Source of the DNA: Actinomyces oris
Lineage (GTDB): Bacteria > Actinomycetota > Actinomycetes > Actinomycetales > Actinomycetaceae
Direction of reading: 5' to 3'
Assembly: GCF_006546825.1 (NCBI RefSeq)
Contig: NZ_VICC01000006.1
Span: 668,873-732,872, forward strand
Length of the DNA stretch: 64,000 nucleotides
Of this stretch, positions 51,484-61,210 are shown in pieces. The notes beneath the pieces were generated by a model that made no database searches, had not been told where the DNA came from, and saw only the letters and a program-made list of their open reading frames with translations. The first letter of the stretch is position 1, and each line of letters starts with the position of its first letter. The translations under genes and the position numbers were made by a program.

Positions 51484-51495
51484 GGACGAAGCCTA
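51484..51495 (-). promoter_or_regulatory. Leaderless promoter -10 for fhs
   Basis: TAGGCT (51495-51490), six bases, ATG. There is no ribosome-binding site. Confidence 0.65.
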
Positions 51496-51548
51496 GTCGG
51501 CCGGCACACAGGCCTCAGGCTCTTGACGCCCCACAAGCAGTCCCGTCC

Positions 51549-52046
51549 TCATTCCAATTCCTCAGCGTGAGCAGCAGCGATGGCCCGCATGGTCACGTCC
51601 CGGCTGTAGCCCTTGCGCCCCAGCACGGCCGCGGTGCGACGCCGGCGCACCTCCCAGGGCAGGTGGCCGGTGGCGGAGAGCTTCTTGCGAGCCAGCGCCA
51701 GCGCCGCTGAGTCCTCGTCCTCGGAGTTGATCTGCTCGAGGGCCTCGGCGACGTCCGACTCCCCCAGCCCCTTGCGCCGCAGCTCCTCGGCGATCGCTCG
51801 CCTGGCCGCCCCCTTCTCCGCGAAGCGGGTGCGCGCGAGGCGGGCCGCGTAGGCGGTGTCGTCAATGACTCCGGCGGCCTCCAGACGGTCAAGAACCTCG
51901 GAGGCTACACGGGGGTCCACCTCCTTGCGCTCGAGGAGCTCGGCCAGGGCGGCGCGAGGAGCCGCGCTGCGGTCCAGGCGGCGCAGGACGATCTCCCGCG
52001 CCGCCTCGACCGCCTGCGCATGGGCGTCAGGGATGAGCCAGGGCAT
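51549..52046 (-). CDS. recX: RecA modulator RecX
   Basis: A 165-residue, alpha-helical, three-helix-repeat protein that binds in the RecA filament groove and limits recombinase activity. Blocks such as VLDRLEAAGVIDDTAYAARLARTRFAEKGAARRAIAEEL and GHLPWEVRRRRTAAVLGRKGYS are typical. ATG at 52046 overlaps the recA stop as TGATG, the usual coupling with recA. Transcription therefore depends on the SOS-controlled recA promoter. Confidence 0.94.
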   Translation of the reverse strand: MPWLIPDAHAQAVEAAREIVLRRLDRSAAPRAALAELLERKEVDPRVASEVLDRLEAAGVIDDTAYAARLARTRFAEKGAARRAIAEELRRKGLGESDVAEALEQINSEDEDSAALALARKKLSATGHLPWEVRRRRTAAVLGRKGYSRDVTMRAIAAAHAEELE

Positions 52047-53287
52047 CAGAACCCGCCGGCCTCCTCACCGAAGATGGTGTCCGACTCATCCGCCGACGCC
52101 TCCTTGGGAGTCTTCACGCTCTTGGAGGTCTTAGCAGTGGAGGTGGCCTTCTTCCCGCGCCCTCGGGCGGTCTTGACCGCGCTCGTGGCGGCGGTGTCAG
52201 CGCTCTCCACCGGGACGGCTGCCGCGGCCACGGCGGCCTCGGCAGCAGCGAGCTCCTCAGCCTCCCGGGCCTTGCGGCCGGGCTCACCGATGCCCAGGGC
52301 GGCGAGGATCTTCTCCTCGATCTCGGCAGCCAGCTGCGGGTTGTCCTTGAGGAAGTTGCGGGCATTCTCCTTGCCTTGACCAAGCTGGTCCTCCCCATAG
52401 GTGAACCAGGCCCCTGACTTGCGCACCACGCCGTTGTCCACTCCCAGGTCCAGCAGGCTGCCCTCGCGGGAGATGCCCTGGCCGTAGAGGATGTCGAACT
52501 CGGCCTGCTTGAAGGGCGGCGCCATCTTGTTCTTGACGACCTTGACCCGGGTGCGGTTGCCCACAGGCTGGTCCCCGTCCTTGAGGCCGCCGATACGGCG
52601 TACATCCAGGCGCACGGAGGCGTAGAACTTCAGGGCCTTCCCTCCGGTGGTGGTCTCCGGGTTGCCGAAGAACACACCGATCTTCTCGCGCAGCTGGTTG
52701 ATGAAGATGGCCGTGGTGCCGGTGGAGGACAGCGCACCGGTGATCTTGCGCAGCGCCTGGCTCATGAGGCGGGCCTGGAGACCGACGTGGGAGTCCCCCA
52801 TCTCCCCCTCGATCTCAGCCTTGGGGACCAGGGCCGCCACGGAGTCGATGACGATGATGTCCAGGCCGCCTGAGCGCACCAGCATGTCGGTGATCTCCAG
52901 GGCCTGCTCCCCGGTGTCCGGCTGTGAGACCAGGAGGTTGTCGATGTCGACGCCCAGGGCCTTGGCGTAGACCGGGTCGAGGGCGTGCTCGGCGTCGATG
53001 AAGGCCGCGTTCCCGCCGGCCCTCTGCGCGCTGGCCACGGCGTGCAGGGCGACGGTGGTCTTTCCGGAGGACTCCGGCCCGTAGACCTCGACGATGCGTC
53101 CCCTCGGGAGCCCTCCGACTCCCAGAGCCACGTCGAGGGCGACCGACCCCGTCGGGATGACGGAGACCGGAGGACGGGACTCGTCCCCCAGGCGCATGAC
53201 GGATCCCTTACCGAAGCTCTTGTCGATCTGGGCGAGGGCTGTGGCCAGGGCCTTGGAGCGGTCCTGGGTCTGGCTGGCAGCAGGCAT
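52046..53287 (-). CDS. recA: Recombinase RecA with long basic tail
   Basis: DNA-strand exchange ATPase and co-protease for LexA. Walker A GPESSGKT is at residues 70-77, followed by [18 protein letters not shown] and the L2-loop [28 protein letters not shown]. The 413 residues are uninterrupted by an intein. The C-terminal part after GIGEPGRK (about 80 residues) is an Ala/Glu-rich then Lys/Thr/Ala-rich tail ending in an acidic peptide, much longer than the usual acidic tail. ATG at 53287 is preceded by GAGGT. A perfect LexA box lies 181 bases upstream. Confidence 0.97.
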   Translation of the reverse strand: MPAASQTQDRSKALATALAQIDKSFGKGSVMRLGDESRPPVSVIPTGSVALDVALGVGGLPRGRIVEVYGPESSGKTTVALHAVASAQRAGGNAAFIDAEHALDPVYAKALGVDIDNLLVSQPDTGEQALEITDMLVRSGGLDIIVIDSVAALVPKAEIEGEMGDSHVGLQARLMSQALRKITGALSSTGTTAIFINQLREKIGVFFGNPETTTGGKALKFYASVRLDVRRIGGLKDGDQPVGNRTRVKVVKNKMAPPFKQAEFDILYGQGISREGSLLDLGVDNGVVRKSGAWFTYGEDQLGQGKENARNFLKDNPQLAAEIEEKILAALGIGEPGRKAREAEELAAAEAAVAAAAVPVESADTAATSAVKTARGRGKKATSTAKTSKSVKTPKEASADESDTIFGEEAGGF

Positions 53288-53459
53288 TGTTCTACCTCGG
53301 TTCTCAGGGCGGCGCGCAGCCGCGGCGGGCATGGCTGGTCAACTTCGGCGAGGTCCCCTCTCCGGGGCTCACCAACGACGGTATGCCTGACCACTGACAT
53401 CTATCTCCGCCCCGCATCAGCCCTGTGGACTCAGGGGGCGTCGTCGTCGTTCGTGGAGA

Positions 53460-53481
53460 ACAGTACCCGAACACCTGTTCG
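53460..53481 (-). promoter_or_regulatory. recA promoter with perfect LexA box
   Basis: CGAACACCTGTTCG (53468-53481) fits the SOS consensus exactly. The -10 TACTGT (53465-53460, minus strand) lies directly downstream, so LexA would sit between -35 and -10. The recA leader is about 165 bases. Confidence 0.85.
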
Positions 53482-53554
53482 ATCGTGACATCATCGTCAC
53501 GCGCGTGTCGGCGGCTCCACACCTGTCCCCCGCATCCGCCCTCGTCACCTGGGC

Positions 53555-53773
53555 TCAGCGACGCGGATCCGAGCGGAAGATCCATCGCTCGGCATCCGAG
53601 CGCTCGGTCTCCTCGCACAGCAGGCCCCAGACCTGCTCCGGGGCCACACCGTCGTCGAGCGCCTGCACGCAGGTCACCCCCAGCCCTGGAAGAACCAGAT
53701 CCTGGGCCAGTGACCGGCCGTAGGCCGGACCGAAGACCGTCTCGACGGCGTTCCAGAACTCCGAGTGCTTCAC
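53555..53773 (-). CDS. DUF3046 family protein
   Basis: A 72-residue actinobacterial protein of unknown function (KHSEFWNAVETVFGPAYGRSLAQDLVL, then a helix LDDGVAPEQVWGLLCEE). It is a regular neighbour of recA in Actinobacteria. The start is GTG at 53773, with GGGGGAG directly upstream; the longer frame to 53818 adds residues unlike the family. Its place upstream of recA means that recA promoter lies between them. No motif suggests an enzyme. Confidence 0.85.
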   Translation of the reverse strand: MKHSEFWNAVETVFGPAYGRSLAQDLVLPGLGVTCVQALDDGVAPEQVWGLLCEETERSDAERWIFRSDPRR

Positions 53774-53902
53774 CACTCCCCCTTTGTCAACAGGCAACCC
53801 GGCGGCGAGTCCACTCATTGTGGCCCCACCGCCGGGAAGGTCGGCTCACTGGCAACGATCTGCGCGCCACAAGAGCGGCGCACGCGGAGCGTCAGCGGAT
53901 GG

Positions 53903-54223
53903 TCACCGCAGGGCGACCCCCTGCTGACGCACGAGCTCATCGGGAACCGTGTCCGGAATCATGACGCCCTCGGTCAGGGCGATGCGGTCGGAGACCTCAC
54001 GCAGCACCATGGACAGGGGGGCGTCAAGCGCCTGGCAGATGGAGGCGAGCAGCTCGGAGGAGGCCTCCTTCTGGCCGCGCTCGACCTCGGAGAGGTACCC
54101 CAGGGAGACACGGGCCTGCGAGGAGACCTCGCGCAGTGTGCGTCCCTGGTGCTGTCGGACGCCGCGCAGGACTTCTCCGATCTCGCGGCGTAGGACGACA
54201 TTCTCGTGCTTCGGGGTGTCCAC
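53903..54223 (-). CDS. clgR: ClgR-like XRE-family regulator
   Basis: A 106-residue helix-turn-helix protein. The HTH is at residues 29-50 ([35 protein letters not shown]). The gene neighbourhood (recA, DUF3046, cinA, pgsA) matches ClgR, the activator of clp protease genes in Corynebacterium, Streptomyces and Mycobacterium. I prefer GTG at 54223 because TACGGT lies six bases upstream and the length matches ClgR; ATG at 54313 would add 30 atypical residues. The C-terminus (VALR) ends in small/hydrophobic residues, which in ClgR can mark it for Clp degradation. Confidence 0.85.
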   Translation of the reverse strand: MDTPKHENVVLRREIGEVLRGVRQHQGRTLREVSSQARVSLGYLSEVERGQKEASSELLASICQALDAPLSMVLREVSDRIALTEGVMIPDTVPDELVRQQGVALR

Positions 54224-54235
54224 GGACACACCGTA
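54224..54235 (-). promoter_or_regulatory. Leaderless promoter -10 for clgR
   Basis: TACGGT (54235-54230), six bases, GTG. A further hexamer TAGACG directly before the alternative ATG at 54313 could mark a second, upstream promoter. Confidence 0.5.
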
Positions 54236-54474
54236 CCCTGCCCCGGGTCCCTGGCGCATCGGCATCCGGTTGTTGATCGGGCGAGTGGTGCGGGGGTGAG
54301 TCGTGTTGTTCATCGTCTAGCACAACCATTCACGTCGTGGATTCATTCCCGCCACGTGGGGCCAGCTCTCCGGCTCCGGTGACGTTGAGAACCACTCTAC
54401 CGGCATTCCTGAGAGAAATCTGAAATACGTCTTAGTCTGCGGTCTGTAGTTGGTCAGTCGTCATTGAGAAGCAA

Positions 54475-54999
54475 TCAGGGCTGCGGCCCACACTCGTCCT
54501 TCTGTAGGAAGCCGATGGCCAGCTCACACACCTCCATCACGGTGGCGCACCGGATCTGCGAGCGATCACCGCTCAGGTGCAGCTCGCGGTGCCTCTGCCC
54601 CCAAGGAGCGACGACGGCGATATGGACCGTTCCGGCCGGATGTCCGTCGGCCGGCCCCGGCCCGGCCACCCCGGTGGTCGCCAGTCCCAGATCGGTCCCG
54701 AGGAGCCGACGCACTCCATGCGCCATCTGCAGGGCGACATCGCGGTCCACCGGCCCGGTTAGCTCCAGGTGCGCAGCATCGACCCTGAGGACCTGCGCCT
54801 TGATCCGGGTGGCGTAGGCCACGACCGCCCCCACGAGCACACGGGAGGCGCCGGGAACCTCCACCAGACTGGAGGCAACCTGCCCACCCGTCAACGACTC
54901 GGCGATCGCCAGAGTCATTCCGCGCTCCTCTGCGGACTGCAGGAGAGCCCTCGCCACGCGGACACGGTCCTCGGCGCCGGACGCCCCCTCGATCACCAC
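54475..54999 (-). CDS. cinA: CinA C-terminal domain protein, nicotinamide-nucleotide amidase
   Basis: A 174-residue stand-alone CinA C-terminal (PncC) domain, deamidating nicotinamide mononucleotide to nicotinate mononucleotide in NAD salvage. The catalytic Ser is in AESLTGGQVASSLVEVPGASRV; the TTGVAGPGPADGHPAGTVHIA block follows. The competence-type N-terminal domain is absent. The frame starts with two GTG codons (54999, 54996). It lies 13 bases after pgsA, as in many Actinobacteria. Confidence 0.9.
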   Translation of the reverse strand: MVIEGASGAEDRVRVARALLQSAEERGMTLAIAESLTGGQVASSLVEVPGASRVLVGAVVAYATRIKAQVLRVDAAHLELTGPVDRDVALQMAHGVRRLLGTDLGLATTGVAGPGPADGHPAGTVHIAVVAPWGQRHRELHLSGDRSQIRCATVMEVCELAIGFLQKDECGPQP

Positions 55000-55012
55000 G
55001 GCCCCCGGGCGG

Positions 55013-55636
55013 TCACCGGCCGCCCCGCCCGTTCTGACGGCTCAGCAGCATCGCCTCGCGGACGTAGTCCAGGCCGGTCACCACTGTGACGATGAGCGCC
55101 GCAGCCACGATGACGTAGGCCGCCTTGGTCAGGAACGCGGCCGGCCCCGCGGGCAGCATGAGCATGGACCACGGCGTGAGCAGCCCGACCAGCCCCACCA
55201 TCTGCAGCGCCGTCTTGATCTTGCCGCCGCGCGAGGCCGCCATGACGGCACGGCGCAGCATGAAGAAGCGCATAACCGTGATGCCGAGCTCACGCACGAT
55301 GATGAGGATGGTGACCCACCACCACAGTCGTTGGTTGACGCTCAGCAGAACGAAGGCGGACAGAGTCAGCGCCTTGTCCGCGATCGGGTCGGCGATCTTG
55401 CCGAAGGAGGTCACCAGCCCCCACGAGCGCGCCAGCTGGCCGTCCAGGCGGTCCGTGAAGGCCGCGACGACGAAGACCACGACTGCGGCGAGCCTGGCCC
55501 GGTCCCCGGGCAGCAGGGCGAGCCAGATGAAGACGGGCACGAGCAGCAGGCGCAGCACCGTCAGGACGTTGGCGATGTTGAGCAGCGGCGCCTGCTCTGA
55601 CGGTGCGGCGCCATCCGGGGCGGTCGGGGCGTTCAT
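55013..55636 (-). CDS. pgsA: CDP-diacylglycerol--glycerol-3-phosphate 3-phosphatidyltransferase
   Basis: Integral-membrane enzyme making phosphatidylglycerol phosphate. The 207-residue protein has the CDP-alcohol phosphotransferase motif with Asp65-Gly66, Ala69-Arg70, Gly79, Asp83 and Asp87 (DGQLARSWGLVTSFGKIADP then IAD). About six membrane segments are seen. ATG at 55636 lies seven bases after TAGGCT. The C-terminus is short and basic. It is divergent from capA and followed by cinA. Confidence 0.92.
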   Translation of the reverse strand: MNAPTAPDGAAPSEQAPLLNIANVLTVLRLLLVPVFIWLALLPGDRARLAAVVVFVVAAFTDRLDGQLARSWGLVTSFGKIADPIADKALTLSAFVLLSVNQRLWWWVTILIIVRELGITVMRFFMLRRAVMAASRGGKIKTALQMVGLVGLLTPWSMLMLPAGPAAFLTKAAYVIVAAALIVTVVTGLDYVREAMLLSRQNGRGGR

Positions 55637-55649
55637 CAGGTCCAGCCTA
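55637..55649 (-). promoter_or_regulatory. Leaderless promoter -10 for pgsA-cinA
   Basis: TAGGCT (55649-55644) and seven bases before ATG. Confidence 0.6.
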
Positions 55650-55770
55650 GTCGCGGACGACCTCCCACCGACGCAGAAACCTCGATCCATCTTTTCAACG
55701 GCCTCGCATCCGAATGCCTGCACCCTACGCGCTATGCCCCATTGCAGACGACACGCGGCATAAGATCCGT

Positions 55771-55792
55771 TCTCACCCACGGTTCACGCCGA
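55771..55792 (+). promoter_or_regulatory. PHO-box-like direct repeat upstream of capA
   Basis: TCTCACCCACG and GTTCACGCCGA are adjacent 11-base units with TCAC in register. They match the Streptomyces PhoP unit (G-G/T-TCAYYYR-G/C-G) at 9 and 8 of 11 positions. They lie about 85 bases before the capA start. Confidence 0.35.
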
Positions 55793-55861
55793 CATCCGGG
55801 AGCCTCCCCTGCACCACTGGAACGAGCACGAACCGCGCACACACTCTTAAGGTTCACTTCA

Positions 55862-55874
55862 TACGTTCATCATC
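55862..55874 (+). promoter_or_regulatory. Leaderless promoter -10 for the CapA-like gene
   Basis: TACGTT (55862-55867) and seven bases before ATG at 55875. Confidence 0.6.
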
Positions 55875-57218
55875 ATGCACCCCTCCACTCTTCTCCCCTC
55901 AACTTCACCGGACTCCGCCGGCCTCACCCGCAGGTCACGGGGTCCTGGCCTGCTGACCGCCGTCGTTCTCACCGCATCCGTCGCCATGAACGGTTGCTCG
56001 ACGAGTTCCGATCAGGCTGTGCCGGCTCAATCGCCGACTCCGTCCGCCTCCGCCAGCGTCGGCGGCTCGCAGGACGTCCACTTCACCGTGGGTTACGCCG
56101 GCGACGTCCTCATGCATATGCCGGTGATGGAGTCCACTCCGGCAGGCTCAGGGGATATCACCGCCAACATCGCCGCTGAGACCCCCTGGGTCGAGGGCCT
56201 GGATCTGGCCCTGTGCGGGATGGAGGTGCCTGTCGCTCCGGACGGGGTCTACTCGGGCTACCCCGCCTTCGGCACCTCTACCGAGGTTGTGGCCGCCTTG
56301 GCGAGATCCGGCTGGGACGGCTGCGCGACCGCCTCCAACCACGCCGCGGACCGGGGGGAGGCCGGCGTCGTGGCCACCTTGGACGCGCTGGACGCTCACG
56401 GGTTGGGCCACGCGGGCACCTACCGGAGCCAGCAGGACGCCTCGGTGCCCTTCGCGCTCTACGAGCTGGAGCGGGGCGGGCGTACCGTGACCGTCGCCCA
56501 GATCTCCACGACCATGGACCTCAACGGCCTGGAGGATCCCACCGGATACTCCGTGTCGCTCAACGACGTCGGCGCCATCACGAAGGCGGCGAAGTCGGCC
56601 CGTGCGGCGGGTGCCGATCTCGTCGTCGTCCATTCCCAGCTCGGTGAGGAGTACGAGACCACGCCCAACGACAAGCAGGTCTCCTACGCCCAGTCCCTGG
56701 CCGACACCGGGCAGGTCGACATCTTCTTCGGCGCTCATCCCCATGTGCCTCAGCCCGCCGAGAAGCTCTCCGGAGGAGTCGGGGGCAAGGGGATGTGGGT
56801 GTCGTACTCGGCCGGCAACTACATCTCGAACCAGGATGAGGACTGCTGCGCCCCGCTGTCCGATGTCGGTCAGCTGGTCTGGGCCGACGTCACCTCCCAC
56901 GCCGACGGCTCAGTGAGCGTGGACAAGTTGAACTGGCACCCGTTCACCATGGATCTCGCCGGCGGCCACAAGATCAGGGACCTGGCGGCGCTTCACAACG
57001 GCGAGCAGCCTGCCGGCCTGGGGCTGAGCAAAGAGCAGATCGACCGGCGCTGGAGCCTGCTGACCTCTCAGGTCAAGGACACCTCGACCATGGCCACCAC
57101 ACCGCCCAAGCCCACCGGACCGGCTCCGACGATTCCCAGTCGGGAAAAGGTCATCACACGGGCAGGGGCACACCCGGCCCCGCAGGGCGCGGCGTCGGCC
57201 TCCGCCTCACCACGATGA
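55875..57218 (+). CDS. CapA-like metallophosphatase-fold lipoprotein
   Basis: A 447-residue secreted lipoprotein. The signal peptide ends in the lipobox VAMNGC with Cys41, followed by a Ser/Ala/Pro-rich linker. The PGA_cap domain (about residues 65-345) has [51 protein letters not shown] and [13 protein letters not shown], the conserved metal and active-site blocks. CapA belongs to the poly-gamma-glutamate capsule system of Bacillus, but no capB or capC is near, and many actinobacterial homologues stand alone. The C-terminal 60 residues are low-complexity. Its stop overlaps the convergent ftsK by 12 bases. Confidence 0.85.
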   Translation: MHPSTLLPSTSPDSAGLTRRSRGPGLLTAVVLTASVAMNGCSTSSDQAVPAQSPTPSASASVGGSQDVHFTVGYAGDVLMHMPVMESTPAGSGDITANIAAETPWVEGLDLALCGMEVPVAPDGVYSGYPAFGTSTEVVAALARSGWDGCATASNHAADRGEAGVVATLDALDAHGLGHAGTYRSQQDASVPFALYELERGGRTVTVAQISTTMDLNGLEDPTGYSVSLNDVGAITKAAKSARAAGADLVVVHSQLGEEYETTPNDKQVSYAQSLADTGQVDIFFGAHPHVPQPAEKLSGGVGGKGMWVSYSAGNYISNQDEDCCAPLSDVGQLVWADVTSHADGSVSVDKLNWHPFTMDLAGGHKIRDLAALHNGEQPAGLGLSKEQIDRRWSLLTSQVKDTSTMATTPPKPTGPAPTIPSREKVITRAGAHPAPQGAASASASPR

Positions 57219-60110
57219 GCCGCGGCCAGTGAGCGACCAGGCGTCCTCGGAGTCCTCATCGGCGGAGGTGTCGTCCCAAGACTCCGACTCCGGCAGGCTG
57301 GAGGCGACCTCCAAGGGGTCCGTGCTGTAGCGGTTCGACGGCATGACCGCAGTACGGGGCTCGTTCGCGGCAGGAGCCGAGGGGGCCTCGGAGTCGGGCT
57401 CGCCTTGAGACGCGTCAGGGGCCTCGGGGCTCTCCGCGCTTCCCGGCGCACCCCCCTCGCCCTTGATCCAGGCCAGGGTCTCCTCGAGCTGCTCGGGCTG
57501 GACGAGGACATCGCGGGCCTTGGACCCCTCCGAGGGGCCGACGACCTCACGGGACTCGAGCAGGTCCATGAGGCGTCCGGCCTTGGCGAAGCCGACCCGC
57601 AGCTTGCGCTGGAGCATGGAGGTGGAGCCGAACTGGCTGGAGATGATGAGCTCGGCGGCCTGCAGGAGCAGGTCCATGTCATCACCGATCTCCTCGTCGA
57701 TCTGCTTCTTGACCTCCGGGACGACGACGTCCTCGCGGTACTCGGGCGTCAGCTGGGACTTGACGTGCTCGACGACGGAGCGGATCTCGGACTCGGTGAC
57801 CCACGAGCCCTGGATACGCACTGGCGTGGAGGCGCCCGGGCCCAGGTAGAGGGCGTCACCCTGGCCGGTGAGCGTCTCGGCCCCGTTCTGGTCGAGGATG
57901 ACCCGGGAGTCCAGTTGGGAGGCCGTGGCGAAGGCCAGGCGCGAGGGGACGTTGGACTTGATGAGGCCGGTGACCACCTGGGCGACGGGACGCTGGGTGG
58001 CCAGCACGAGGTGGATCCCGGCAGCGCGGGCCAGCTGGGTGATGCGCTGGATGGAGGCCTCCACGTCCTTGGGGGCGGTCATCATGAGGTCGGCGAGCTC
58101 GTCGACGACGACCAGGAGGTAGGGGTAGGGGCTCAGCTCTCGCTGGGATCCCGGCAGGGGCTGGACCTCGCCTGCGCGCACCGCCTTGTTGAAGTCGTCA
58201 ATGTGCTTGAAGCCGAAGGAGGCCAGGTCGTCGTAGCGGGCGTCCATCTCGCGCACCACCCACTCCAGGGCCTCTGCCGCCTTCTTCGGGGAGGTGATGA
58301 TCGGGGTGATGAGGTGGGGGATGCCCTCGTAGATGGTCAGCTCCACCCGCTTGGGGTCCACCAGCACCATGCGCACCTCCTCGGGGGTGGCACGCATCAT
58401 GATCGAGGTAATCATCGAGTTGACGAAGGAGGACTTACCCGAACCGGTCTGCCCGGCCACCAGCAGGTGCGGGGTCTTGGCCAGGTTGGTGACGACGTAG
58501 TCGCCCTCGACGTTCTTGCCCAGCCCGACCACCAGCGGGTGCGCCTGCTTTCGCGCGGCCTGGGAGCGCAGGACGTCGCCGAGCTTGACCATCTCCCGGT
58601 CGCTGTTGGGGATCTCGATTCCGATGGCGCTCTTACCCGGAATAGGGGTGAGCAGACGGATCTCGTCGGAGGCCACCGCGTAGGCGATGTTCTTCTCCAG
58701 CCCCGTGATCCGGGAGACGTTGACCCCCCGGCCCCGGTGAACCTCGTAGCGGGTGACCTGGGGGCCGCGCGTGTAGCCGGTGACCGTGGCGTCCACGTTG
58801 AACTCGGCGAAGACGTTCTGCAGGGACTCCACAATGGCGTCGTTGGCGGGGGTGCGGGTGGAGTGGCCCGGGCCGGGACCGAGCAGCGCGTCATCGGGCA
58901 GGGTGTAGGTCGATCCGTCGGGCAGAGCCATGTCGCTCATGGCGATCTGGTCGGCGAGGTCGGGCTCCTCCAGCGCGACCTCGGGGGTCTCCTCAGTGAC
59001 GGCGTCGAAACCGGAGGGCGACTGCGGTGCGCTGCGCTTGGCGGATGAGGGTTTGCGCTGCCCTCCTGCGGCCGGGCCGGAGGCCACGGAGCCACCTGCC
59101 GGGCCGGCGGGCCTGCTCCGGGCGGGAGAGGAGGCTGAGGGCGCCGGGGAGGCGATGACATCAGTCTCCTCGCCCACGTCCGGGATGACGAAGTCCTCGC
59201 CCTTGGAGTAGGACCCGTGATCGGCGCCCGGCTCGAAGAGCTCGGTGATCGTCGTCTGCTGGGCCTGCCGGTCGGCCGAGCGCTTACGGCGGCCACTGCC
59301 CCGTTTACGTGAGGCCGACTCCTCCACCTCCAGGGCGGAGCGGAAGGGCTCGTCGCCGTCATAGGAGTCCAGGAGCGCCGTCTGATCCGAGTCCGCGCCC
59401 GAGGCGCCGGCCCGCTCAGAGCCTCCGCGGACCCGCCCCAGCAGGCGCCGGGCCAGGGAGTCACCCGATCCATCGGCGCCCTGGGAGGCTCCGTCACCGT
59501 CCGCGGCCCGGTACTGATCCAGTAGGTCACGGATCTCGGCAACGGTCTTGCCGGACAGGACCAGTGCGGAGAACGCGGTCAGGAGGAGGAACAGGATGAA
59601 GGCCCCCACGGAGGAGAACAGTGCCGCCAGCGGGTAGCCCACCAGCCACCCCAGCAGCCCTCCGGCCCTCTCCAGGCCGTCGATGTTGCCCTTGAGGACC
59701 GGGTTGCCGCTGCCGACCTGGATCATTCCGGTCAGAGCGGTCAGCAGCCCCAGGCAGCCCACGGAGACCCGTGCGTGCACCGCCCCCAGGCTGTGGACCC
59801 GCAGCATGGCGATGCCCAGCGCCGCCAGGAGCGGGGGTACGAAGACACCCAGGACGCCAACGGGACCCGCGGCGATGTGGTGCAGGAGATCGCCTGCGGC
59901 ACCGGAGATCCCGAACCACTCGCGCAGTGCCAGCACCGCTGCGAGGGCCAGGATGAGGAAGGCCCAGCCGGTACGGCGGTAGCGTCCGCCCGAGGGCCCG
60001 GTTCCGGGCGCGGAGAAGGGTGCGGTTCCTGGAGCGGAACCGCCTCGATTACGTCCTCTGCCGGTTCCCGGTGAAGGCGCAGCTGTTCTCGTGGTGCGAC
60101 GATTGGCCAT
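57207..60110 (-). CDS. ftsK: DNA translocase FtsK/SpoIIIE
   Basis: Septum-located motor that pumps chromosome ends into daughter cells. The 967-residue protein has four membrane segments in residues 40-190, a Ser/Pro/Arg-rich linker to about 390, and the motor: GQTGSGKS at about 552-559, [18 protein letters not shown], and a C-terminal gamma winged helix ([30 protein letters not shown]) that reads KOPS sites. An acidic tail follows. ATG at 60110 lies ten bases after TAGTTT, so the leader is at most a few bases. It is convergent with capA. Confidence 0.96.
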   Translation of the reverse strand: MANRRTTRTAAPSPGTGRGRNRGGSAPGTAPFSAPGTGPSGGRYRRTGWAFLILALAAVLALREWFGISGAAGDLLHHIAAGPVGVLGVFVPPLLAALGIAMLRVHSLGAVHARVSVGCLGLLTALTGMIQVGSGNPVLKGNIDGLERAGGLLGWLVGYPLAALFSSVGAFILFLLLTAFSALVLSGKTVAEIRDLLDQYRAADGDGASQGADGSGDSLARRLLGRVRGGSERAGASGADSDQTALLDSYDGDEPFRSALEVEESASRKRGSGRRKRSADRQAQQTTITELFEPGADHGSYSKGEDFVIPDVGEETDVIASPAPSASSPARSRPAGPAGGSVASGPAAGGQRKPSSAKRSAPQSPSGFDAVTEETPEVALEEPDLADQIAMSDMALPDGSTYTLPDDALLGPGPGHSTRTPANDAIVESLQNVFAEFNVDATVTGYTRGPQVTRYEVHRGRGVNVSRITGLEKNIAYAVASDEIRLLTPIPGKSAIGIEIPNSDREMVKLGDVLRSQAARKQAHPLVVGLGKNVEGDYVVTNLAKTPHLLVAGQTGSGKSSFVNSMITSIMMRATPEEVRMVLVDPKRVELTIYEGIPHLITPIITSPKKAAEALEWVVREMDARYDDLASFGFKHIDDFNKAVRAGEVQPLPGSQRELSPYPYLLVVVDELADLMMTAPKDVEASIQRITQLARAAGIHLVLATQRPVAQVVTGLIKSNVPSRLAFATASQLDSRVILDQNGAETLTGQGDALYLGPGASTPVRIQGSWVTESEIRSVVEHVKSQLTPEYREDVVVPEVKKQIDEEIGDDMDLLLQAAELIISSQFGSTSMLQRKLRVGFAKAGRLMDLLESREVVGPSEGSKARDVLVQPEQLEETLAWIKGEGGAPGSAESPEAPDASQGEPDSEAPSAPAANEPRTAVMPSNRYSTDPLEVASSLPESESWDDTSADEDSEDAWSLTGRGSSW

Positions 60111-60256
60111 GATGCCCTAGAAACTATCGGATTCTCGGTGTCATTGACCTTGCCACGCCGCCCGCCCCGGCCGGAGACACGTCACCTTCTCGGTGCCGCG
60201 GCCCGGTACGGGGACTCATCCCCTGAGGGCAGAGGCGGGCGCGCCCCGGGCCCCCG

Positions 60257-61192
60257 TCAGGACCTCTCATCGTCGGCGCGGAGGAACTCATCGATCTCCT
60301 CGCACAGCGGGGCCTGGGCCGGGCCACTGCGGGCCACGGCGTGGGCGGCGGCCGCGTTGGCTCGCCTGGCCGCCTCGACGACGTCGAGCCCGCCCAGGAG
60401 GCCGGCGACCAGGACACCGGTATGCGTGTCTCCCGCTCCCGTCGTGTCCACGACCTCACGCACGAAACCGGGTACCTCGATCGGCTCGCCGCCCACCGGG
60501 TGGAGAACACAGCCGTTCATGCCGGTTCGGTGGACGATCAGTGCTTCAGGGCAGGCCTGCCGGATGGCACCGGTGCCGCCCAGTCGCTTCTCGAGGCGCC
60601 CCATCTCCAGGTCGTTCCCGGTCAGTATCGTCGCCCTCCTCAGCAGCGGAAGGAGCACCTGGTCGGGGATGTCGGGCTGGACCGGGCCGAGGTCGATCAC
60701 CAGCCCGACGCCGTCGGGGATCGACAGGAGCCAGTCGGCCAGGATGCCGCGGCTCGTGTAGTGGGCCAGGTCGTAGCCCGTGGCGTAGACCCAGTCCCCG
60801 GCCCTCAGGTCGATGCTCTCGAGATCCTCACGCTGAGGCTCGCCCTCAACACCCGCGGTGGTGATGAAGGTGCGTCGGCCGGAGGGCTCGATGAGCGTGG
60901 TGCAGGTGCCGATGTCCCCGACGAGCTCCTCGACGAGCAGCTCCACCCGGTCCAGCCGCATCGACTCGCGCACCCGCGCGGAGTTGGGTCCGGTTCCCAG
61001 GGTGGCGGCCAGGGCCGTGGGTACACCCTGCCGGGCTGCGGCCGAGACCACGGTGTACCCGCCACCGACGACCGGACCCGACGACGCCCCGGTGATCGCC
61101 CCTCCCGGCGTCGGCACACGGCTGACGTGGAGGGGGATGTCAATGAGGATGGATCCGGTGGATATGAAGCACGCGGGCCGGAAGAGAGTCAT
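60257..61192 (-). CDS. PfkB-family carbohydrate/nucleoside kinase, atypical
   Basis: A 311-residue ribokinase-fold kinase. The C-terminal PfkB signature DTTGAGDTHTG contains the catalytic Asp near residue 253 and the anion-hole glycines. The N-terminal substrate motif reads GGGYTVVSAAARQG (43-56), where ribokinases have Asn and other polar residues at the Tyr-Thr-Val-Val positions, so the substrate pocket differs. It has no neighbouring transporter or regulator that would suggest a sugar. It lies 19 bases after RNase J on the same strand, with GGGAGGG upstream of ATG, and is likely co-transcribed with it. Substrate unknown. Confidence 0.8.
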   Translation of the reverse strand: MTLFRPACFISTGSILIDIPLHVSRVPTPGGAITGASSGPVVGGGYTVVSAAARQGVPTALAATLGTGPNSARVRESMRLDRVELLVEELVGDIGTCTTLIEPSGRRTFITTAGVEGEPQREDLESIDLRAGDWVYATGYDLAHYTSRGILADWLLSIPDGVGLVIDLGPVQPDIPDQVLLPLLRRATILTGNDLEMGRLEKRLGGTGAIRQACPEALIVHRTGMNGCVLHPVGGEPIEVPGFVREVVDTTGAGDTHTGVLVAGLLGGLDVVEAARRANAAAAHAVARSGPAQAPLCEEIDEFLRADDERS

Positions 61193-61210
61193 GCAGTAAG
61201 CGCCCTCCCG

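Noticed and set aside
52046..53287. Intein in RecA, as in Mycobacterium tuberculosis
   Set aside because: The motor region is continuous from Walker A through loop L2; the extra length is all C-terminal tail.
57405..59048. A 547-codon plus-strand frame opposite ftsK
   Set aside because: Low-complexity Gly/Leu/Asp/His sequence typical of the antisense of a high-GC gene.
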